A model generated the notes under the pieces. That model did not search any database and was not told the origin of the DNA. It saw only the letters and a program-made list of their open reading frames with translations. From Nodularia sphaerocarpa UHCC 0038 (lineage in GTDB: Bacteria > Cyanobacteriota > Cyanobacteriia > Cyanobacteriales > Nostocaceae), in NCBI RefSeq assembly GCF_022376295.1, contig NZ_CP060140.1, positions 3,724,356 to 3,788,355 of the forward strand: DNA of 64,000 bases. The letters are read 5' to 3'. The first letter of the stretch is position 1. Each line of letters starts with the position of its first letter. Positions 1 through 8,913 of this stretch are shown piece by piece. Both the position numbers and the translations under genes were made by a program.

Positions 1-721
1 TCGAATATAGGGCTAATCAAATTTGTCCGAAATGTTTGATTAGTTAGTATCCTATATTTCATAACTTTGTAGACCTTTTGAAACGTGTCTTAAGCTTGGG
101 ATTTACTAACAAAGAAATGCTCAACGAGTAGAACAATTTTTACAACTGTATCTCTTGCAACCGTAAAGCTACTTAGACTTAAAATTTGACGACGAAAAAA
201 CTAGAAACCATAGATGTTCCTATTAAATGAAATACACTTATTTAGCAGGATAAACACATCTAAAGTATCAGAATCATTCAAGAGAAGGGTTTAGGGGTTT
301 GATTATTTAGGCTATTTTTTTCATCAATCCCCTTATGCAGCAAAGGGTTCTGGAATCAGATCCGTTTGCGTTGCATTATTTTAACTCCTCCCAACCGGAC
401 TAAAGGGAGATACCGCAATCGGTGGGATTATTTCTATTAGTTGTTATCGAAAAATTAATTTCAGACTGGTAGATTCAGTAAGTTTTACCTCTAATATACG
501 TGTAAAACCCTAACAAGTTAAATGTATTCTGCAAATCTATCTGAAGATAGATTATAATTTTTCCCTGTTTAAATATGTAATATTAACCCTTAATTGTATT
601 AATATTTACGCTTAAACCAATTAATAAGATAAAACCTCTATCATGCGATAGATTTGCATGGCTATTTACACCAATACAATACATTTAGCTAGTACAGCAC
701 CCCGTAAATAAAGTATAGTAG

Positions 722-825
722 TGGCGTGACAAGGAGCCAAATGTTGCAATAGATTTTTGAGAAAATTGAGATAAATCAATGTTTTCTGCTTTTACCTAAT
801 GCACTATTTTAAACTTGCCACGCCA
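722..825. repeat. MITE-like element with TGGCGTG ends and GTAG flanks
   Basis: The 104-bp segment begins TGGCGTGACAAG (722-733) and ends CTTGCCACGCCA (814-825), a 12-bp terminal inverted repeat with one mismatch. GTAG directly flanks both sides (718-721 and 826-829), as a 4-bp target-site duplication would. It is far too short to code for a transposase, so it would be non-autonomous. Only one copy was noticed in this window. Confidence 0.5.
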
Positions 826-832
826 GTAGCCA

Positions 833-1012
833 GTAGGGTGGGTTAGGCGCACGATATTACATGATAAAAATGAATAGAATTTTACGCCGTAACCCACCAT
901 TTACACTTTTTGCAACGGTGAGTTACATAATAAATTCAATTTTTATCAGGGTTTTGGTGGGTTACGCTGTCGCTTTAGCGTAGCCATGCCCCTTGGGCTA
1001 TACCCACCCTAC
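833..1012. repeat. Palindromic repeat with GTAGGGTGGGTT arms, long form
   Basis: Outer arms are GTAGGGTGGGTTA (833-845) and TACCCACCCTAC (1001-1012). A nested pair GTAACCCACCA (889-899) and TGGTGGGTTAC (955-965) lies inside. The same arms occur at 25873-25977 and, as a minimal hairpin, at 46300-46328. No coding potential was seen. Confidence 0.55.
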
Positions 1013-1118
1013 GGTGATTTTTAGGGAAGGGCAAAAATTTGAGAAGAACAGAAAAAATGGACACTGATAAATCTGTGTTTATCTGTGTCCATCTGCGGTT
1101 GATTAAATTATCCGAAAA

Positions 1119-2738
1119 TTATTCCCATTCTATGGTTCCAGGTGGCTTGGAGGTAATATCATAAACCACACGGTTAACACCTTTCACCTCGTTGACAATG
1201 CGGTTAGAAATGTCTTCTAATATATCGTAAGGTATGCGCGCCCAGTCGGCAGTCATACCATCTTCACTGGTGACTATGCGGAGGACAATGGGGTAAGCAT
1301 AGGTACGTTTATCTCCCATAACGCCGACACTACGAATAGGTAATAACACGGCGAAGGCTTGCCAAACATCGTGATATAAACCACGTTTGTTAATTTCCTG
1401 GCGAACAATTAAATCAGCATCACGGAGAATATTCAATCGTTCGGGGGTGACTTCGCCTAAAATGCGAATTGCTAAACCAGGGCCGGGGAAGGGTTGGCGT
1501 TGGACAATTTCTTCTGGTAAACCAATGGAACGCCCGACTTTCCGGACTTCATCTTTAAAGAGTTTCCGCAATGGTTCTACAAGTTTAAACCGCAGGTCTT
1601 TAGGTAAACCACCAACGTTATGATGACTCTTAATTTTTACTGCTACCCGTTCGCCGGTTTGGGGGTCTACGTTGGTATCAGCAGACTCGATGACATCGGG
1701 ATACAGTGTACCTTGGGCTAAATAGTCAAAGTGTCCCAGGCGTTTGGATGTTTCTTCAAATACCTGGATAAATTCATGTCCGATGCGGCGGCGTTTTTCT
1801 TCGGGGTCTGTGATACCCTCAATCATGTTGAGGAAGCGATCGCGCGCCATGACATATTCTACAGGAATATGAAACTGTTCTTTAAATAGTTTCAATAACC
1901 TTTCTGGCTCTAATTTCCGCATAAAGCCTTGGTCAATAAACACACAGGTCAATTGCTCCCCAATGGCTTTATACAACAAAAACGCCAGGGTAGAAGAATC
2001 CACGCCCCCAGATAAGGCTAACAGTACCCGCTTATCACCAACTCTGGCGCGAATTTCCCGAATTGCTTCTTCCACAAAAGCCTCTGTTGTCCAGGTGGGT
2101 TCACAATCGCAGATATGATAAACAAAGTTACGGATTAATGGTAAACCACCAAGAGAATGTACTACTTCGGGATGGAACTGCACACCATACAGTTTCTTTT
2201 CGTGGTCAGCGATCGCCGCACAGGGTGTATTATCTGTATGGGCTAACAATTCAAACCCTGGTGGCATTTTGGTGACTGAATCTCCGTGACTCATCCACAT
2301 GGTAGTGCCATCTTCGACGTTAGTTAATAAATCGGTGGGGTCATCTATATATAATGATGCTTTGCCATACTCGCCTCGATCAGCTTTTGCTACTTCCCCA
2401 TCAAGTTGACTAACCATCAACTGCATTCCATAGCAAACACCCAGGATGGGAATGCCTAAATTCCAGATTTCTGGATCACAATGGGGAGCGTGATCATCAT
2501 AAACTGAACTGGGACCACCCGAAAGAATGATGCCCTTGGGATTTAGTTGTCGTAACTGTTCAGGTGTCGTGCGATAAGACAGAACTTCGGAGTATACTTG
2601 AGTCTCTCGGATGCGACGAGCAATCAGTTCGGAATATTGCGAGCCGAAGTCTAGAATTACTATAATTTGACGGTCTAACCGCCCCAAATTTTCCATTGGA
2701 GGCGCTTCTTCGGTTGGTATAGTTACCACTGTATTCAT
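1119..2738 (-). CDS. guaA: GMP synthase (glutamine-hydrolysing)
   Basis: Converts XMP to GMP using ATP and glutamine, the last step of guanine nucleotide synthesis in the cytosol. The N-terminal class I glutamine amidotransferase domain shows the nucleophile in GVCYGMQ (Cys102) and the catalytic pair in QFHPEV (His189, Glu191). The ATP pyrophosphatase PP-loop SGGVDSS follows at 243-249, and the C-terminal dimerisation domain ends in PPGTIEWE, the usual family terminus. I chose the ATG at 2738 (539 residues) because the protein then begins MNTVVTIPTEE, as cyanobacterial homologues do; the frame stays open 25 codons further upstream to 2813. It stands alone, 195 bp from cbiD. Identification is secure. 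Confidence 0.97.
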   Translation of the reverse strand: MNTVVTIPTEEAPPMENLGRLDRQIIVILDFGSQYSELIARRIRETQVYSEVLSYRTTPEQLRQLNPKGIILSGGPSSVYDDHAPHCDPEIWNLGIPILGVCYGMQLMVSQLDGEVAKADRGEYGKASLYIDDPTDLLTNVEDGTTMWMSHGDSVTKMPPGFELLAHTDNTPCAAIADHEKKLYGVQFHPEVVHSLGGLPLIRNFVYHICDCEPTWTTEAFVEEAIREIRARVGDKRVLLALSGGVDSSTLAFLLYKAIGEQLTCVFIDQGFMRKLEPERLLKLFKEQFHIPVEYVMARDRFLNMIEGITDPEEKRRRIGHEFIQVFEETSKRLGHFDYLAQGTLYPDVIESADTNVDPQTGERVAVKIKSHHNVGGLPKDLRFKLVEPLRKLFKDEVRKVGRSIGLPEEIVQRQPFPGPGLAIRILGEVTPERLNILRDADLIVRQEINKRGLYHDVWQAFAVLLPIRSVGVMGDKRTYAYPIVLRIVTSEDGMTADWARIPYDILEDISNRIVNEVKGVNRVVYDITSKPPGTIEWE

Positions 2739-2933
2739 GATCAGGGGGAGTTGTGAATGTAAGGTAGATATTGCCTGGTTTAGCGGGTAAATGGTTGAGT
2801 GGAACGCTAACAAACGTGAGGTTGAAAGCGCTTGCTAGCCAATGTTTATGGCATGGTATTAAAAAAAATAATTTAACTGAGATTGACTACGGAAAAATAT
2901 GTATTTGGATTATTTATGATTATTCATCATAAA

Positions 2934-4049
2934 TTAACACAATTTTTCCCCTAAGATACCACCGATTTTGCTGTTGATGATAATTTGGCGATCGCGATCA
3001 AAAAGAATTGAGCCGCAGACTGTGGTATCTTTACCTCTACTGCTATGGCTTTGAATGTATTCTAAAGAACGCGTATCGATAGCTTGAGCGATCGCACTAT
3101 AAACTTGATTAACCCAATCGCTACCTGTAGCAGCATCTAAGGATTTTAAGTATTTTAGCGCCGCTTCAGCTGTAGGACTATTAAATACAACGTGTATATC
3201 TTCTGATTTTAAACCCACGAGGGCGCAATGGGCTGCTAAAATTTCCCGACGGCCATCAGCCAAGTGATGATGGGTGTGAAAAATTCCCCCGGCTAATTTC
3301 ATCAGCTTCCCGTGATAGCCAAATAATAAGATTTCTTTAACACCCAAAACATCAGCTTCTACTAACAGTGGTCCAAGCCAGTTAGCAGTTTTTACCAGTT
3401 GTTCGGGATTAATACCGAGTTGACGCGCCAAATCTAGACCATTTTCGCCAATACAAAAAACCAAAGTTTCAAATTGACTGGCTTTATCTTGTAATTCGCT
3501 GCGAAAAGTGGCTAATTGATCTGGTGTACTTAAAGGTTGAGAAATACCAGTTGTTCCCAATAGCGAAAGTCCTTCCACCACACCAAAGGCAGAATTAGAG
3601 GTACGAACAGCAAGCGATCGCCCGAATGGTAAAATAATACTAACCGTAATTTTCTCTTCAGGTGCTAACATCCTGCTCAGGTTTTCTTGTAGCAACCTTT
3701 GAGCATAAGCATAAATAGCCGGCTGATTATCAGCATTTAGCTGTATACCAATACCTTCTCCACCTTGAATAATCACCCTTTCCCCTTCTCCCGTCCTCCA
3801 TTCTACCAACGCCCAAATTGGTGTATTTCGAGTTAAATCGAGATTATCACCGGGTTCACTGCGGGTAATAGCCAAAGCCATATTTGCAGATAGTCCTGCT
3901 ACCTGTTCAATCGGTATTTCTGCTAATTGCGCTGGTGAAATCAAATCCACCGACACAGAAGTAAGAGGTTGACGATGGCGCAACCAGTGTAACGCAGCAA
4001 TAGCAGAAGCACAGGCAAAAACCGGGAGAGTGTATCCAGAACGAGACAT
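2934..4049 (-). CDS. cbiD: Cobalt-precorrin-5B (C1)-methyltransferase CbiD
   Basis: Uses S-adenosylmethionine to methylate C1 of the corrin ring in the early-cobalt (anaerobic) cobalamin pathway. The 371-residue protein has the family N-terminus GYTLPVFACA at residues 5-14 and the glycine/threonine-rich GTTGISQPLS segment near the middle. The start at 4049 gives the conserved N-terminus. The open frame extends 18 codons upstream, but that extension is translated heptanucleotide repeat. The repeat AGGGAGT (4051-4078) lies directly against the start codon, so no Shine-Dalgarno sequence is visible; its promoter must lie in or beyond the repeats, or it is read from the genes to its right. No other cob/cbi genes are in the window. 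Confidence 0.93.
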   Translation of the reverse strand: MSRSGYTLPVFACASAIAALHWLRHRQPLTSVSVDLISPAQLAEIPIEQVAGLSANMALAITRSEPGDNLDLTRNTPIWALVEWRTGEGERVIIQGGEGIGIQLNADNQPAIYAYAQRLLQENLSRMLAPEEKITVSIILPFGRSLAVRTSNSAFGVVEGLSLLGTTGISQPLSTPDQLATFRSELQDKASQFETLVFCIGENGLDLARQLGINPEQLVKTANWLGPLLVEADVLGVKEILLFGYHGKLMKLAGGIFHTHHHLADGRREILAAHCALVGLKSEDIHVVFNSPTAEAALKYLKSLDAATGSDWVNQVYSAIAQAIDTRSLEYIQSHSSRGKDTTVCGSILFDRDRQIIINSKIGGILGEKLC

Positions 4050-4050
4050 T

Positions 4051-4078
4051 AGGGAGTAGGGAGTAGGGAGTAGGGAGT
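4051..4078. repeat. STRR heptamer array AGGGAGT x4
   Basis: Four tandem copies of the heptamer AGGGAGT occupy the bases immediately 5' of the cbiD start codon (read CTACTCC on the minus strand). Such short tandemly repeated repetitive sequences are typical of heterocystous cyanobacteria. Confidence 0.85.
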
Positions 4079-4100
4079 GGGGGGAAAGATAGTGATTCCC

Positions 4101-4205
4101 CAATGACCAATGACCAATGACTAATGACTAATGACCAATGACCAATGACCAATGACCAATGACCAATGACCAATGACCAATGACCAATGACTAATGACCA
4201 ATGAC
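4101..4205. repeat. STRR heptamer array (C/T)AATGAC x15
   Basis: Fifteen uninterrupted 7-bp units, twelve CAATGAC and three TAATGAC, equal to the TTGGTCA-type STRR known from Nostocales. The array fills the space between cbiD and the upstream gene and runs into that gene's 3' end: its stop codon (4191-4193) and last four codons are repeat sequence. Confidence 0.92.
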
Positions 4206-4493
4206 TTCAAAGAGTAAATCTTCCATAGCTTCCGCAGAAATTCCTTGTTGGATATAATGGGGAGCTTCAGGATTGTAAGGGCTTTTGATGCGGTCAATAC
4301 TGATAATTATGGCTTCATCTGGGATAACTGGCACATCGGGATCAAATGCAGTTGGACGCATCAAGGAACTAGAGAAACCTTTAAAAATGGCAATTTTATC
4401 TTGCTCATCGGCGATTTCCACTGTTACTAATAAGACTTCTTGGGGGCGTTTCGTGGTATATTCTTCCAGCCGCTTACCAATAAAATTATTCAT
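4191..4493 (-). CDS. Conserved cyanobacterial protein (DUF7734-like), unknown function
   Basis: A 100-residue soluble protein with no signal peptide, membrane segment or catalytic motif that I recognise. It has an alternating strand-like core (EVLLVTVEIADE, then KIAIFKGFSSSL) followed by a PxVPVIPDEAIIISIDRI segment. It resembles a small cyanobacterial/plastid family that I tentatively place with DUF7734. Only 11 bp separate it from the DUF3177 gene upstream, which suggests one transcript. The C-terminal VIGH and the stop codon are encoded by the TGACCAA heptamer array, so the original terminus has probably been replaced or trimmed. Confidence 0.7.
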   Translation of the reverse strand: MNNFIGKRLEEYTTKRPQEVLLVTVEIADEQDKIAIFKGFSSSLMRPTAFDPDVPVIPDEAIIISIDRIKSPYNPEAPHYIQQGISAEAMEDLLFEVIGH

Positions 4494-4504
4494 TTCATCT
4501 TTCC

Positions 4505-5098
4505 CTACTGTTGTGTAGCTGAACGTCCCTGTTTAGCAAGCTTAACGAGGAAAAAGTAGGTCAAGCACACTACATAAATTATTAAACTCACCATCCCCAG
4601 AAAGCCTAGAAAAGTAGGAGTGCTATTGAAATGAAAATATTGTTTAAAGAGTAAGGGTGCTTCAAACCAAACTTGACAATAGGGACTTTTGATTGCGGTT
4701 GCTGACACAGCACACCCCACAAATGGCACAAGAGCAATTGCACCCAAAATAGAATAAACAGTGATACCCCAGCGCCAAGAGGTAAAAATTAGCTTCAATG
4801 GCGTATTTGCTTGATAATCAATTTCATCATTCAGATCCACCCAAAACCAAAGGGAAATGGGAATCAGAATGCGCGCCATCCAGGCGGAGATAAAGCTAAC
4901 TGGGTACTGAGCAATCATCAAGTAAATTGTGATGGCTAGCAAACTGGATACTCGCCAGTAAATGGTTAACAGGCGTTGCATTCCTTCGGCTTTTTGTACA
5001 AATGCCCAAATTAGCAGAATTAGAGGAATAAACACTAAAAATAATAATGCCAGTCGATAGTCCATCCAAACAAGCTGGCGAAACCAAACTTCATTCAT
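4505..5098 (-). CDS. DUF3177 family membrane protein
   Basis: A 197-residue integral membrane protein with about five hydrophobic segments (near residues 14-32, 50-68, 70-88, 110-130 and 165-187). The N-terminal WFRQLVWMDYRLALLF and the internal RILIPISLWFWVDLNDE match the cyanobacteria-restricted DUF3177 family as I remember it. The function is unknown. It is the first gene of a probable two-gene unit with the small protein downstream. The 379-bp gap to cp12 (5099-5477) holds nothing I can name, so its promoter is probably there. Confidence 0.8.
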   Translation of the reverse strand: MNEVWFRQLVWMDYRLALLFLVFIPLILLIWAFVQKAEGMQRLLTIYWRVSSLLAITIYLMIAQYPVSFISAWMARILIPISLWFWVDLNDEIDYQANTPLKLIFTSWRWGITVYSILGAIALVPFVGCAVSATAIKSPYCQVWFEAPLLFKQYFHFNSTPTFLGFLGMVSLIIYVVCLTYFFLVKLAKQGRSATQQ

Positions 5099-5477
5099 AA
5101 CTTTTTTTTAGATTATCAATAATAAATTTAAATCAATTATTCGGGAATTGGCGGAAATTATAGTTAAAAAAAACAAGCAACTGGCGAATCTTCAACTTAA
5201 ACATCTGGCATAATCCTACAGCTTCATCGGGAGAGTTACGGAACTCGCCCCAAAGTTATGAACTAGTAAGTCCAAAAAACCCAATTTTCAAATTGCTGGA
5301 AGTTCGGGTTCAGGATTATAGATCCTCAATAGAAACCTCCTAGACTCACCCAAACCTAGAATTTTTCAAAGGGATGGATTTAGATTTGATATAGGGTTAG
5401 CGCCAAGGTGCAAGATATCAGTAAGTAGATTCTAGTTGCTTGTTGATGCGGCAAAAACAAATTTACCGACTCACTTT

Positions 5478-5711
5478 CTAGTCTTCGTAAACCCGGCACT
5501 CAGCAGCTTCTGGGTTATCGTCGCAGTACTGTTCTAGGGAATTTTTGGGCTTCTTGCTACGTTGGTGGGCGGCTTCAGCTTGTAGTTCTTCCACTGCATC
5601 CCAAGCTGCGGCGCACTCAGCCGAGTTGCTACCTGAAACGTCACAGACAGCACGAGCTTGTTCTACTTCTGTTTCGATTGTTTCTTGGATTTTTTCTTGG
5701 ATGTCGCTCAT
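5478..5711 (-). CDS. cp12: Calvin-cycle regulator CP12
   Basis: A small, largely disordered redox protein that bridges glyceraldehyde-3-phosphate dehydrogenase and phosphoribulokinase into an inactive complex in the dark, and releases them when reduced by thioredoxin. The 77 residues contain both redox cysteine pairs (Cys23/Cys33 and Cys63/Cys72), the core motif AWDAVEELQAE (36-46) and the acidic C-terminus ECRVYED that enters the GAPDH active site. It is monocistronic with its own upstream region (5712-5983) shared divergently with the FIST gene. Its partner prk is at 49052 in this window. Confidence 0.96.
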   Translation of the reverse strand: MSDIQEKIQETIETEVEQARAVCDVSGSNSAECAAAWDAVEELQAEAAHQRSKKPKNSLEQYCDDNPEAAECRVYED

Positions 5712-5983
5712 AGTTTAGTCTCTTTGTGTAATTTTCGTACCAGTATAGAAAAACTTAAAGAATGGCATCTTTTTGTTCTATAGTTAACCATTCTAACTAC
5801 TTAGCAGTTACGTTAAGTATTTTAGCTTAATGATCGATGCTCAAGACAAGAGTTCGGGATCTAGCAAATGCATTATTTGTAGTATCCGTACTATAAAAGT
5901 ATAATCATACAATATATTTAGTATATGTAGTTGGGGCAAAAGTAAAATACTACTAGACTAACAAAAAAATAACCCCAAAATTC

Positions 5984-7222
5984 ATGGCAGACCAAATGCA
6001 GTGGGCTAATGCCCTATCAACCCGTCCTTCTTTAGAAGCAGCTGTTACAGATGTAGTACAACAGGCTGTCTCGTCGTTAACAGTACCTGCTGATTTAGGG
6101 CTGGTATTCATTTCGTCTGCTTTTGCGAGTGAGTATTCCCGGCTTTTACCTTTGCTGGCTGAACAACTTTCAGTACCTGTAATGATTGGCTGTTGTGGTC
6201 TTGGGGTAATTGGTACTACAGCTACGGGAGAACCTGAAGAATTAGAGTCACAACCTGCTATCAGCCTTACCTTGGGGCATTTACCCGGTGTGAATATACA
6301 AGTTTTTCATGTTCTGGCAGAAGAATTACCTGATTTGGATAGTTCACCAGATGCTTGGATAGATGTGATTGGTGTGGAACCATCTCCAGCGCCCCAGTTC
6401 ATTTTGCTGTCTAGTGCCTTTTCTTCGAGAATCAATGATTTATTGCAGGGGCTGGATTTTGCCTATCCTGGGTCGGTAATCATCGGGGGACAGGCTAGTT
6501 CTGGGGGTGGAAGTAATCAGATAGCTCTGTTTTGTGATGATGCTGAAGGCGGGCATTACCAACGCCTGTATCGTGAGGGAACGGTGGGTTTGGCGTTGAG
6601 TGGCAATATTGTTTTAGAAACGATTGTGGCTCAAGGGTGCAGACCCATCGGCGAGCCGATGCAAGTCACAAAAGCTGAACGTAATATCATTCTGCAACTA
6701 GATGAAAAAGTGCCTCTGGTGGTGTTGCGAGATTTGATGAGTAGTCTGAGTGAACAAGAGCGGATGTTGGCACAGCATTCTCTGTTTGTGGGGATAGTGA
6801 TGGATCAATTTAAGCTTTCTTTACAACAGGGAGATTTTTTAATTCGCAGCATCTTGGGGGTAGATCCATCTGCGGGGGCGATCGCCATTGGAGATGTTGC
6901 TCGTCCTGGTCAACGCCTACAATTCCAACTGCGTGATGCGTCAGCTTCGGCGGAAGACTTGGAATTGCTTCTAGAACGGTATCAAAACCAACAAGTTTCC
7001 CAACCCTCGGCGGCGGCGGCTTTCATGTTTTCCTGTGTCGGTCGTGGTGAAGGTCTTTACGGTAGGTCTAATTTTGATTCGGAGTTATTTAGGCGCTACA
7101 TTCACGATATACCCATAGGTGGCTTTTTCTGTAATGGCGAAATCGGCCCTGTTGGTGGTAGTACATTTGTACATGGTTATACCTCAGTTTTTGGCATTTG
7201 CCGCCAAATGACTACTGAGTAA
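5984..7222 (+). CDS. FIST domain sensory protein
   Basis: A 412-residue cytosolic protein with an N-terminal FIST domain (about 20-230) and a FIST C-terminal domain (about 235-405). Recognisable features are the early VFISSAFASEY and IGCCGLGVIG segments, GGQASSGGGSNQ in the middle and the terminal GGFFCNGEIGPVGG plus HGYTSVFGICR, typical of FIST_C. FIST domains are proposed to bind small ligands such as amino acids and often accompany signalling proteins; this one stands alone, so its partner is unknown. The start ATG at 5984 is the first in frame. The gene ends against STRR repeats shared with the convergent phosphoesterase gene. Confidence 0.88.
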   Translation: MADQMQWANALSTRPSLEAAVTDVVQQAVSSLTVPADLGLVFISSAFASEYSRLLPLLAEQLSVPVMIGCCGLGVIGTTATGEPEELESQPAISLTLGHLPGVNIQVFHVLAEELPDLDSSPDAWIDVIGVEPSPAPQFILLSSAFSSRINDLLQGLDFAYPGSVIIGGQASSGGGSNQIALFCDDAEGGHYQRLYREGTVGLALSGNIVLETIVAQGCRPIGEPMQVTKAERNIILQLDEKVPLVVLRDLMSSLSEQERMLAQHSLFVGIVMDQFKLSLQQGDFLIRSILGVDPSAGAIAIGDVARPGQRLQFQLRDASASAEDLELLLERYQNQQVSQPSAAAAFMFSCVGRGEGLYGRSNFDSELFRRYIHDIPIGGFFCNGEIGPVGGSTFVHGYTSVFGICRQMTTE

Positions 7223-7242
7223 GCTTCTTTGTGTTAATGAAT

Positions 7243-7305
7243 CCCCACTCCCCACTCCCCCGGTTACTGAGCGCAGTCGAAGTAACTCCCTACTTCCTAC
7301 TCCCT
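7243..7305. repeat. STRR-type repeats between convergent genes
   Basis: CCCCACT x2 at 7243-7256, a dispersed motif TTACTGAGCGCAGTCGAAGT at 7264-7283, then ACTCCCT, ACTTCCT, ACTCCCT at 7285-7305. The last block encodes the C-terminus and stop of the phosphoesterase gene on the minus strand. Confidence 0.75.
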
Positions 7306-8399
7306 AACAGAAGAGTGCTGTTGTTATCAATGAGGGTGGGAATACCACTGGCGATCGCACCATAGGTCTGAAAATGGCGACACACTTCTGGGGGAAACTG
7401 GGCATAGTCTAATAAAGCATCTCCATCGGCAATTTTTGCCCAAAAGTCCCGCAGACTAGGAGCTAATGCTTCTGCTTCCGCCAATGGTAGGTTTAAGGGG
7501 TACTGTGTTAATAATTTGACCATGAACTGAAAAGAGCGATCGCCCATCCACTGACGTGAGAAATGTTGCAGGTTGGGAAAATCAGCTACTGTTTCAACGC
7601 GATGTGATCTAATTTGTAACCACTCTCTACCGTAGTTATCCTGTTGAAACTCAAACACACGATACGGGTGAGGATAACTAACTAAAGAACCAGTGGTGAT
7701 GTCATAAACACCTTGCGAGCAAGCAACATCCTGAATGTGCAAATGTCCCGTAAATACCAGCTTGACTCCATAATGCTGGAGAATCTGTAATAATTCCTGA
7801 GAATTTTCTAACATATAGCGCTTACCTAGGGGATGACGCGATTGTTCGGGCAGATGCTCAACCACATTGTGATGTACCATTACCAGGACTAATTCATTCT
7901 CTGCTGCTGCTAATACCTCTTCTAACCATTTGAGTTGTTCAGTATCCAAACGCCCTATTTGTTCACCCTCTTCATTAAAAAAGTTAGAATTGAGACCAAT
8001 GAGCCGGACTCCAGGCAGCAATTGATGTGTATAGTAAAGTTGCTGAGGATTTTCGTAACCAAACTTGCGATAATAGTGGGCAAAATCGGCAAACCCAATT
8101 GATTGCTCATTTGCCATTAACACAGGAAGATCATGATTACCAGGCACAACATAGGTGGGAAAAGGTAACTTGGCTAATCTTTCTTGTAACCAGATATGAT
8201 TTTCTGGTTCGCTGTGCTGAGTGAGGTCTCCTGGAAGCAAAAGGAAATCTAAATTAAGTTGTGTTAAATGTTCTATTGCACTTTCAAAAGCTGGGATACT
8301 CACCTCCACCAGATGAAATCGGCTAGGATGATCCCAGATAGTATGAGGAAGGGTGATATGTAGGTCGCTGACTACGGCAAAGCGAAAATTTGGAGCCAT
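7290..8399 (-). CDS. Calcineurin-like metallophosphoesterase (CpdA-like)
   Basis: A 369-residue dinuclear-metal phosphoesterase. All metal-binding motifs are present in order: SDLH (Asp12, His14), LPGDL, PGNHD, MVHHN and GHLH. This set fits the cyclic-nucleotide phosphodiesterase/CpdA-like class III family, but the substrate cannot be read from sequence. There is no signal peptide, so it should act in the cytosol. A C-terminal domain of about 100 residues follows the catalytic core. The final residues GSRK and the stop codon are encoded by an ACTCCCT-type heptamer repeat, so the C-terminus has been modified by repeat insertion or expansion. It is convergent with the FIST gene. Confidence 0.9.
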   Translation of the reverse strand: MAPNFRFAVVSDLHITLPHTIWDHPSRFHLVEVSIPAFESAIEHLTQLNLDFLLLPGDLTQHSEPENHIWLQERLAKLPFPTYVVPGNHDLPVLMANEQSIGFADFAHYYRKFGYENPQQLYYTHQLLPGVRLIGLNSNFFNEEGEQIGRLDTEQLKWLEEVLAAAENELVLVMVHHNVVEHLPEQSRHPLGKRYMLENSQELLQILQHYGVKLVFTGHLHIQDVACSQGVYDITTGSLVSYPHPYRVFEFQQDNYGREWLQIRSHRVETVADFPNLQHFSRQWMGDRSFQFMVKLLTQYPLNLPLAEAEALAPSLRDFWAKIADGDALLDYAQFPPEVCRHFQTYGAIASGIPTLIDNNSTLLLGSRK

Positions 8400-8913
8400 T
8401 GATTTCTATGATAATGTTAGAAAGTTGCTAAAATACCCTTTTCTACAAAGTATAACGCTTGCTTAGAAATCTTGTTTAGTAGCACTTGTCATTGAGATTT
8501 TTCTCGAATTAGCACTGTCCAGGAATGTGAATTAAATAAAGTACAAAAAAACGTTTTTGACATCACTCCGTCTTTGACTTGCGTCAAACTTTCCCCTCTC
8601 CTTATCAAGGAGAGGGGTTGGGGGTGAGGTTCTATATTTTATTAAATTCGCACACTTTCTGCTTGGTTGATTTTTCAGCTTTTTTCCGGCTTGATAGCTA
8701 CCTAGATACTTTAAGTTTAGAAAAAAAATAATGGAATAAAGCAAATTTAATAAGTCATAAATCCCAAGATCCCCGACTTCTTCAAGAAGTCAAGGATATG
8801 ATCCAATGTTTGTGTTGGCAGAAAGTAATATTATTAGTATTGCGATCGCTTCGCAGCGTTGACGCTATCGCCTATTCACCCTCGTTTTCTGAACACAAGG
8901 AGAAGTATAAATT
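8400..8913. other. Intergenic region with three dispersed repeats
   Basis: No real gene was found. 8593-8632 is a hairpin (CCCCTCTCC/GGAGAGGGG) followed by TTGGGGGTGAGGTTC, a dispersed cyanobacterial repeat also at 19002-19042 and 58880-58919. 8769-8796 contains GACTTCTT-c-AAGAAGTC inside a longer hairpin. 8842-8872 is GCGATCGCTTCGCAGCG followed by a near-inverse copy. The trmB ribosome-binding site AAGGAGA (8897-8903) closes the region. Confidence 0.65.

Larger units (their letters stand above)
1..1118. other. Gene-free region downstream of guaA
   Basis: I see no convincing coding sequence here. At 3-60 an interrupted inverted repeat pairs AATATAGG with CCTATATT and CTAATCAAA with TTTGATTAG; it could be a terminator of a gene outside the window or the end of a decayed element. 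Two MITE-like elements (722-825 and 833-1012) follow and are listed separately. Around 1059-1105 lies the dispersed motif ATCTGTGTTTATCTGTGTcC, which recurs near 29550. Confidence 0.6.

Noticed and set aside
4101..4205. Heptamer array considered as a CRISPR-like array
   Set aside because: There are no spacers: the 7-bp units are directly tandem. The same holds for 48571-48640. No cas genes are present.
8532..8744. 70-codon minus-strand open frame
   Set aside because: Its middle (RTSPPTPLLDKERGK) is the translation of the dispersed CCCCTCTCC hairpin repeat; no ribosome-binding site or known family.
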